A DNA stretch of 64,000 bases from Helicostylum pulchrum (lineage: Eukaryota; Mucoromycota; Mucoromycetes; Mucorales; Mucoraceae), in contig JAIXMO010000066.1 of the NCBI GenBank assembly GCA_025677825.1, positions 86,575 through 150,574 of the forward strand, read 5' to 3'. The notes below the pieces were generated by a model. The model searched no databases and was not told the origin of the DNA. It saw only the letters and a list, made by a program, of their open reading frames with translations. The stretch's first letter is position 1, and each line of letters begins with the position of its first letter. Positions 59,764-64,000 of the stretch are shown one piece after another. A program made the position numbers and the translations under genes.

Positions 59764-61803
59764 ATGGATAGTAAAACTGGACATAGTATACATAGCATTC
59801 ATAATGCTGAAACAATTCCAGAGTCTACTCAAACACAATTTGAAGCTTATGCTCCTGCTCCCGCACCTAACCTTTGGGAAGTCTTTAGATCTCAAGTAGG
59901 CACCAAAGAAGGTTGGTGGGGTGATTTCGATTGGGCCACTATGTGTATGCCTTCTATCTTTATTAAGGATAAGACAGCTGCACCATTTTGGGGCTTAAAT
60001 AGTAGATTGCCTTTAGGTTTAGCTATTATTATGGGCTTTCAACATTCACTTGCTATGGTAAAAAAAAAAAAAAAAATACGGAGAGAAAAAAAAATTGTTT
60101 GTTTATTTATTTATTTTATGGTTTGACAGGTCAGTGGTGTAGTTACACCAATTCTTATTATGACTGGCTCAGGTCCAACTGCTTTAAATTTAACAACGGC
60201 TGATCAACAATATCTTTTATCTGCTGCTTTAATTACTTCTGCTCTTTTATCTATTATTCAAATTACTCGTTTTAAAATCTGGAGAACTGGTAAGTGAAAT
60301 CGATCATTTGTAAATAGTGGGTTTTTTTTTCTGACTCGATTTTTTTCTTTAGGATATTACATTGGTACGGGTTTACTTTGTGTTGTCGGTCCTAATTTTG
60401 CTAGTATTCCTGCTGCTAGTGCAGTTATTAGAAACATGTATTCCAGTGGTTATTGTCCCACCAATATTTTAGAAGATGGTACAGTTCAAAATTTACCCTG
60501 TCCTGAAGCTTGGGGTGCAATTTTAGGAACATGTAAGTAAAAGAGATGGAGATAAGTGCGGTAAAAACTGATACAAACTTACATATGTGTAGCTATGGTT
60601 TGTTCATTTTTCGAAATGGGTATGAGTTTCTTGCCACCAAAGACTATCAAACGTCTGTTCCCACCTATTGTATCTGGCACCACCATTTTATTGATCGGCT
60701 GTTCAGTTATCAGTACTGCATTAAAGGATTGGGCTGGTGGATCTGGTGGTTGTGCTTCTATGCCTGCTACTGGTTTCTATAGTAAATGTCCCAACATCGA
60801 TGCACCCAATGCACTTACTTGGGGTAGTCCTCAATTTATGGGTCTTGGTTTCTTGGTATTTGCTACCATTGTATTAATCGAAAACTTGGGTTCAGCATTT
60901 ATGAAGAGTTCTCAAATTGTGATTGGATTGATTGTAGGTTTAATTGTAGCAGCTGCCTGTGGCTATGTTGATCATAGTACTATTGAAACAGCACCTGCTA
61001 TTACTTTCCTTTGGACCAAAACGTTTCCTATTACAGTCTATGGACCTGCAGTGATACCATTTTTAATTGTTTATCTTGATAATATGTTGGAAAGTATTGG
61101 TGATATCACTGCTTCTTGTGATGTCTCTGGTGTAGAAGTAGAAGGTGAAGCATTTCAACGTCGTATTCAAGGTGGGTTACTAGCTGATGGGCTTAATTCT
61201 TTCTTGGCTGCTTGTATGACTATTAGTCCTGTTGTTACTTTTGCACAAAACAATGGTGTCATTGCCATGACACGTTGTGCTAATCGTATCGCTGGCTACT
61301 GTTGTTGTTTCTTTATCTTGCTTTATGGAGTCTTTGGTAAGATCTCGGCAGTATTTTTAGCTATTCCTTCTTCAGTTTTGGGTGGCATGAATGCTTTCTT
61401 GTTTGCGTCTGTTACTGTTTCTGGTATTCGTATCTTGGCCTATCTTCAATGGACTCGTCGTGATAGATTCATTGTCACTTGTTCTTTGGCTTTAGGGTTA
61501 GGTGTAACATTGGTTCCTACTTGGTTTACTCATGTATTCAAGTATGACGGTGGTAATGAGGCCTTAAAGGGTTTCTTGAGTGCCATTGAAACTATTATTA
61601 ATACTGGATACTGTATTGGTTCCTTGCTGGCTATCTTCTTGAACTTGGTGGTTCCACCTGAGTGGGGACCCGAAACTGTTCAAGAAATTGAAGAGAGAGA
61701 GAGACGCGAGCGTGATCAACTTCGTGATGGGTTTATTCATCATTCTGCTAATGAAGATCACCCTCTTGAAGAGTTGAGTACTACTAGAACTATTCAACCT
61801 TGA
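59764..61803 (+). CDS. Urate/xanthine permease (NAT/NCS2, UapA-like)
   Basis: Four exons (59764-60057, 60130-60289, 60353-60532, 60593-61803) give 614 aa, close to Aspergillus UapA/UapC. A polar N-terminus is followed by 12 or more membrane segments. The NAT signature is present as FAQNNGVIAMTRCANR (QNxGxxxxT), and other NAT landmarks include GFQHSLAMVSGVVTP in TM1 (QH motif) and IVYLDNMLESIGDITA. It should import uric acid and xanthine with protons. The C-terminal tail is charged (EIEERERRERDQL), a common site for ubiquitin-dependent turnover. Confidence 0.95.
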
Positions 61804-62009
61804 TTATTATTATTTTGCTAGAAAAAAAATAATAATTTCTGTACATAAATATTTAATTTTTAAGGACTCTTTTTTTATTACAACTTTTTTGGTTAATTTA
61901 GATATTATATGATATGTAGAAGTGATACTTTTTTTTTTCTGAAAAAGGGAGAAACCATAGGTTCAATATATATATACAAAAGAAGACAGTGTTTTTTTTT
62001 TTTTTTGCT
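61804..62009. other. Convergent 3' flanks of permease and IFRD genes
   Basis: A short AT-rich spacer with T runs; nothing else is seen. Confidence 0.6.
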
Positions 62010-63544
62010 CTAGTATGCTGGACTGGTTTCTTTTACTATTCTTGCATTACGGATTTGTTTGGTTCTTGATTTTTTGTTTTCGTCATAGACATATTTTTTA
62101 TCAACGTTACTTAAACCACCTGTATTTAAATCTTCCTCTTCGCCTGAATCATCTGAATCTTGTGCTTGACGAGAAGAAAATCCGGTGGAATAACGGAAGA
62201 TTTCCTTCATCATTGAATTTGTCTATTATTATATCAAATTTAGTATATATATAAAAAGATGTATGCAATTGCACTATACTACAAACCTTCAAATGATGTT
62301 GAAATCCTTGTCCTAAACACCTTCTAAATGAATTCAAAGGCAAGATTTTGGACCAACCACGGAACGCCAATACTCTTCCACTAATTTTGAGTTCTTCTAT
62401 TGGTCTGATATTCTCTTCTACAGTCTTGACAATATCACGGAACACAGACTTTTGTTCTACACGATCACTCTTTGCTCTACGACGATTACTATCAACCGAC
62501 AACTCTTTTAAAGTATGAATTAAACCGTCCATATTATCATATTCTGGTTTCACTATATCTTCTTCCTCTTCCTCTTCATCATCAGCATCAGCTGCCAAGA
62601 ACACATTGACGGTTTCAAACATTAATCCGATGTTTTCACCGGCAGCAATACGAATATCCTTATCAGCTGATTCTAGTAACATTTCATGGACTGGCATGAC
62701 CCTATAAAAAAAACAGGTCAGTTCCCTTGTTTGTTACACATATATCCCCTGGTTATCACTTACTTTTCGACCTCTTCCCATAATACATCGAAATCAACAA
62801 ATCCTGTGGAAAAAGAAGCGGCATATAAAATTCCGTAAGCTCTTAATGCTTCTGCAAATAGTTCATCACATTCTGATGGGTCTAATTCTTCTACGTTAAA
62901 ATCTGCACCATCTGTTTCGATCAAATCAAATAAGTAATCACGGACCAATTGCTTATCTATATCGGAAGCCGCAGTATAAGTGATCAAAGCTAATGTTTGT
63001 AGACACTAAAAAAAAAACTATTTTAGTACTTTTTTAAGCTAAGACAAATGATGTAATGACTTTACACTAATTTTTATCTCGATATCTTCACTGTTTTTAA
63101 TAGTGGTTCTTAAAGAAGGTAATATTCTTCGGTATAAATCATCACCTTCTCCTTCTGAGATATCATCCAAATTGATAAACGTTAATGAAATGGCGTGAGC
63201 TGCAAGACAAGCTTCTTTGACACTATGGTTCTTTGTCAAGGACTTTTTTAATAAGCCCAATATCTCTTCTAATCGGCTTTCGATTTGTGAAAATACGTGG
63301 TGACCTGCAAATATCTTTGTAATTGTATCTAAAGATTCTTCACGGGTACTAAATATTTTAATAAGTTTATATGCGTATAAACAGTAATAGAAGTTTTTTT
63401 TTTTTTTTTTTTTTACCTCGTACGACTTTCTGAAAGATTGTCAATAGCTTCATTCATCTTTTCAATCCAACCGGGACCTGTCGCTGGTACTTCTTCTACT
63501 ATCTCTTCTTGTTTAGACTTACTACTTTTCTTATATGAAGGCAT
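62010..63544 (-). CDS. IFRD (interferon-related developmental regulator) family protein
   Basis: Several exons run from ATG 63544 (MPSYKKSSKSKQEEIVEEVP) to TAG at 62010, about 435 aa. Helical ARM/HEAT-like repeats are visible (IEKMNEAIDNLSESRTR, SREESL-type TREESLDTITKI, SVKEACLAAHAISLTFI). An acidic Glu/Asp run (near 62560-62585) and the IFRD C-terminal box (GRVLAFRGWSKILPLNSFRR) follow. IFRD proteins act as transcription co-regulators and, in yeast relatives, in ribosome recovery; the role here is inferred. The tail is basic (ENKKSRTKQIRNARIVKETS). Confidence 0.88.
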
Positions 63545-64000
63545 ATTTAATGTATGTGTATATAAAGTTAAAAAGAAAAGAAAAAATTTGATTAGAAAAA
63601 AAAAAATATTTATTGTAGTGCATAATATGTGACGGCTATTACTTCTATGCAACCAAAGAAGGGTCCGAAGTTCTGAGACAACACTTCACGATGAAGTCAT
63701 TTTTATTCAATTAGACCCGATTATAATCTATCATTCTCGGTAAATATAAGAGTGCTTCGTGTTTAGATCGGGTATTGATATCGTCTAATAGTTGAAATTA
63801 TCTTGTATTCTCTTAATATGACGACGGCTTCTTACTAATACGTACAGAAACCGTTCAATAATGTACATTACTTGACGTATCATACACATCTTACATACGC
63901 TGGGAAAATGTATCTCTTTACTTTTAGTACCTATCAAAAACGAATAGTACCTTTATTCTTTTGTTATTACAAATTTTACTATTGAACTATACATACACTT
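63545..64000. other. Intergenic: IFRD gene promoter and window end
   Basis: AT-rich; no gene or RNA is recognised up to the window edge. Confidence 0.55.

Noticed and set aside
1..64000. tRNA, rRNA and CRISPR arrays
   Set aside because: No A/B-box pairs with a cloverleaf, no rRNA-like stretch and no regularly spaced repeat-spacer array were recognised by eye; a tRNA scan would settle the first.

Overview
This window looks like AT-rich nuclear DNA from a fungus, most likely an early-diverging lineage such as Mucorales (Mucoromycota). The genes are split by many short introns (about 40-200 bp, GT...AG, usually with T-rich acceptors), poly-A/T tracts occur throughout, and the gene set is fungal: F-BAR/SH3 and BAR/SH3 proteins, an Afi1-type DENN protein, Atp14, a Mnn2-type mannosyltransferase, an HsbA-type surface-binding protein and a UapA-type purine permease. 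The placement comes from protein resemblance recognised by eye; no database search was run.

Layout. 0.8-3.0 kb: kinase-like C-lobe protein (+). 4.6-9.2 kb: BAR-SH3 adaptor and aldehyde dehydrogenase (both -). 11.0-14.5 kb: Afi1/DENN protein and SKP1 (both +). 14.5-15.9 kb: GPN1 GTPase (-). 16-20.5 kb: gene-poor accessory DNA with decayed coding relics and a 784-bp inverted-repeat element flanked by TA. 20.5-26.5 kb: HsbA-like secreted protein (+), a doubtful membrane-protein gene (+), and an F-BAR-SH3 protein (-). 27.6-32.9 kb: a compact housekeeping block with a PARP-finger protein (+), TSR2 (-), RPA3 (+), pyrroline-5-carboxylate reductase (-), phosducin-like protein (-) and ARF6 (+). 33.8-35.5 kb: frameshifted transposase-like relic and diverged direct repeats. 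35.9-45.0 kb: Mnn2-type mannosyltransferase (-), a very large fatty acyl-CoA reductase/PlsB-type acyltransferase fusion (-) and biotin-protein ligase (-). 45.2-48.6 kb: a Fanzor (eukaryotic TnpB-like, RuvC) gene (-). 50.7-55.1 kb: MCM10 and a Pho80/cyclin-Y-like cyclin (both +). 56.7-61.8 kb: ATP14, GH18 chitinase and urate/xanthine permease (all +). 62.0-63.5 kb: IFRD-type protein (-).

Most interesting. (1) The Fanzor gene at 45195-48589 keeps the RuvC-I Asp, the TS-x2-C4 zinc-finger signature and the terminal RD motif expected of an RNA-guided OMEGA nuclease. (2) The FAR-acyltransferase fusion at 37579-42402 joins two ether-lipid-type activities in one chain of about 1372 aa, with substitutions at the catalytic positions of both halves. 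(3) The TA-flanked element at 19017-19800 has near-identical terminal inverted repeats and carries, instead of a transposase, a piece of a PD-(D/E)XK-like ORF.

Functional links. ARF6 (32.3 kb) and the Afi1-type protein (11.0 kb) belong to one polarity/trafficking pathway in yeast. The two BAR-family SH3 proteins also act at cortical membranes and actin. Gene models were assembled by hand from splice signals and reading phase; most phases close exactly, and exceptions are stated.
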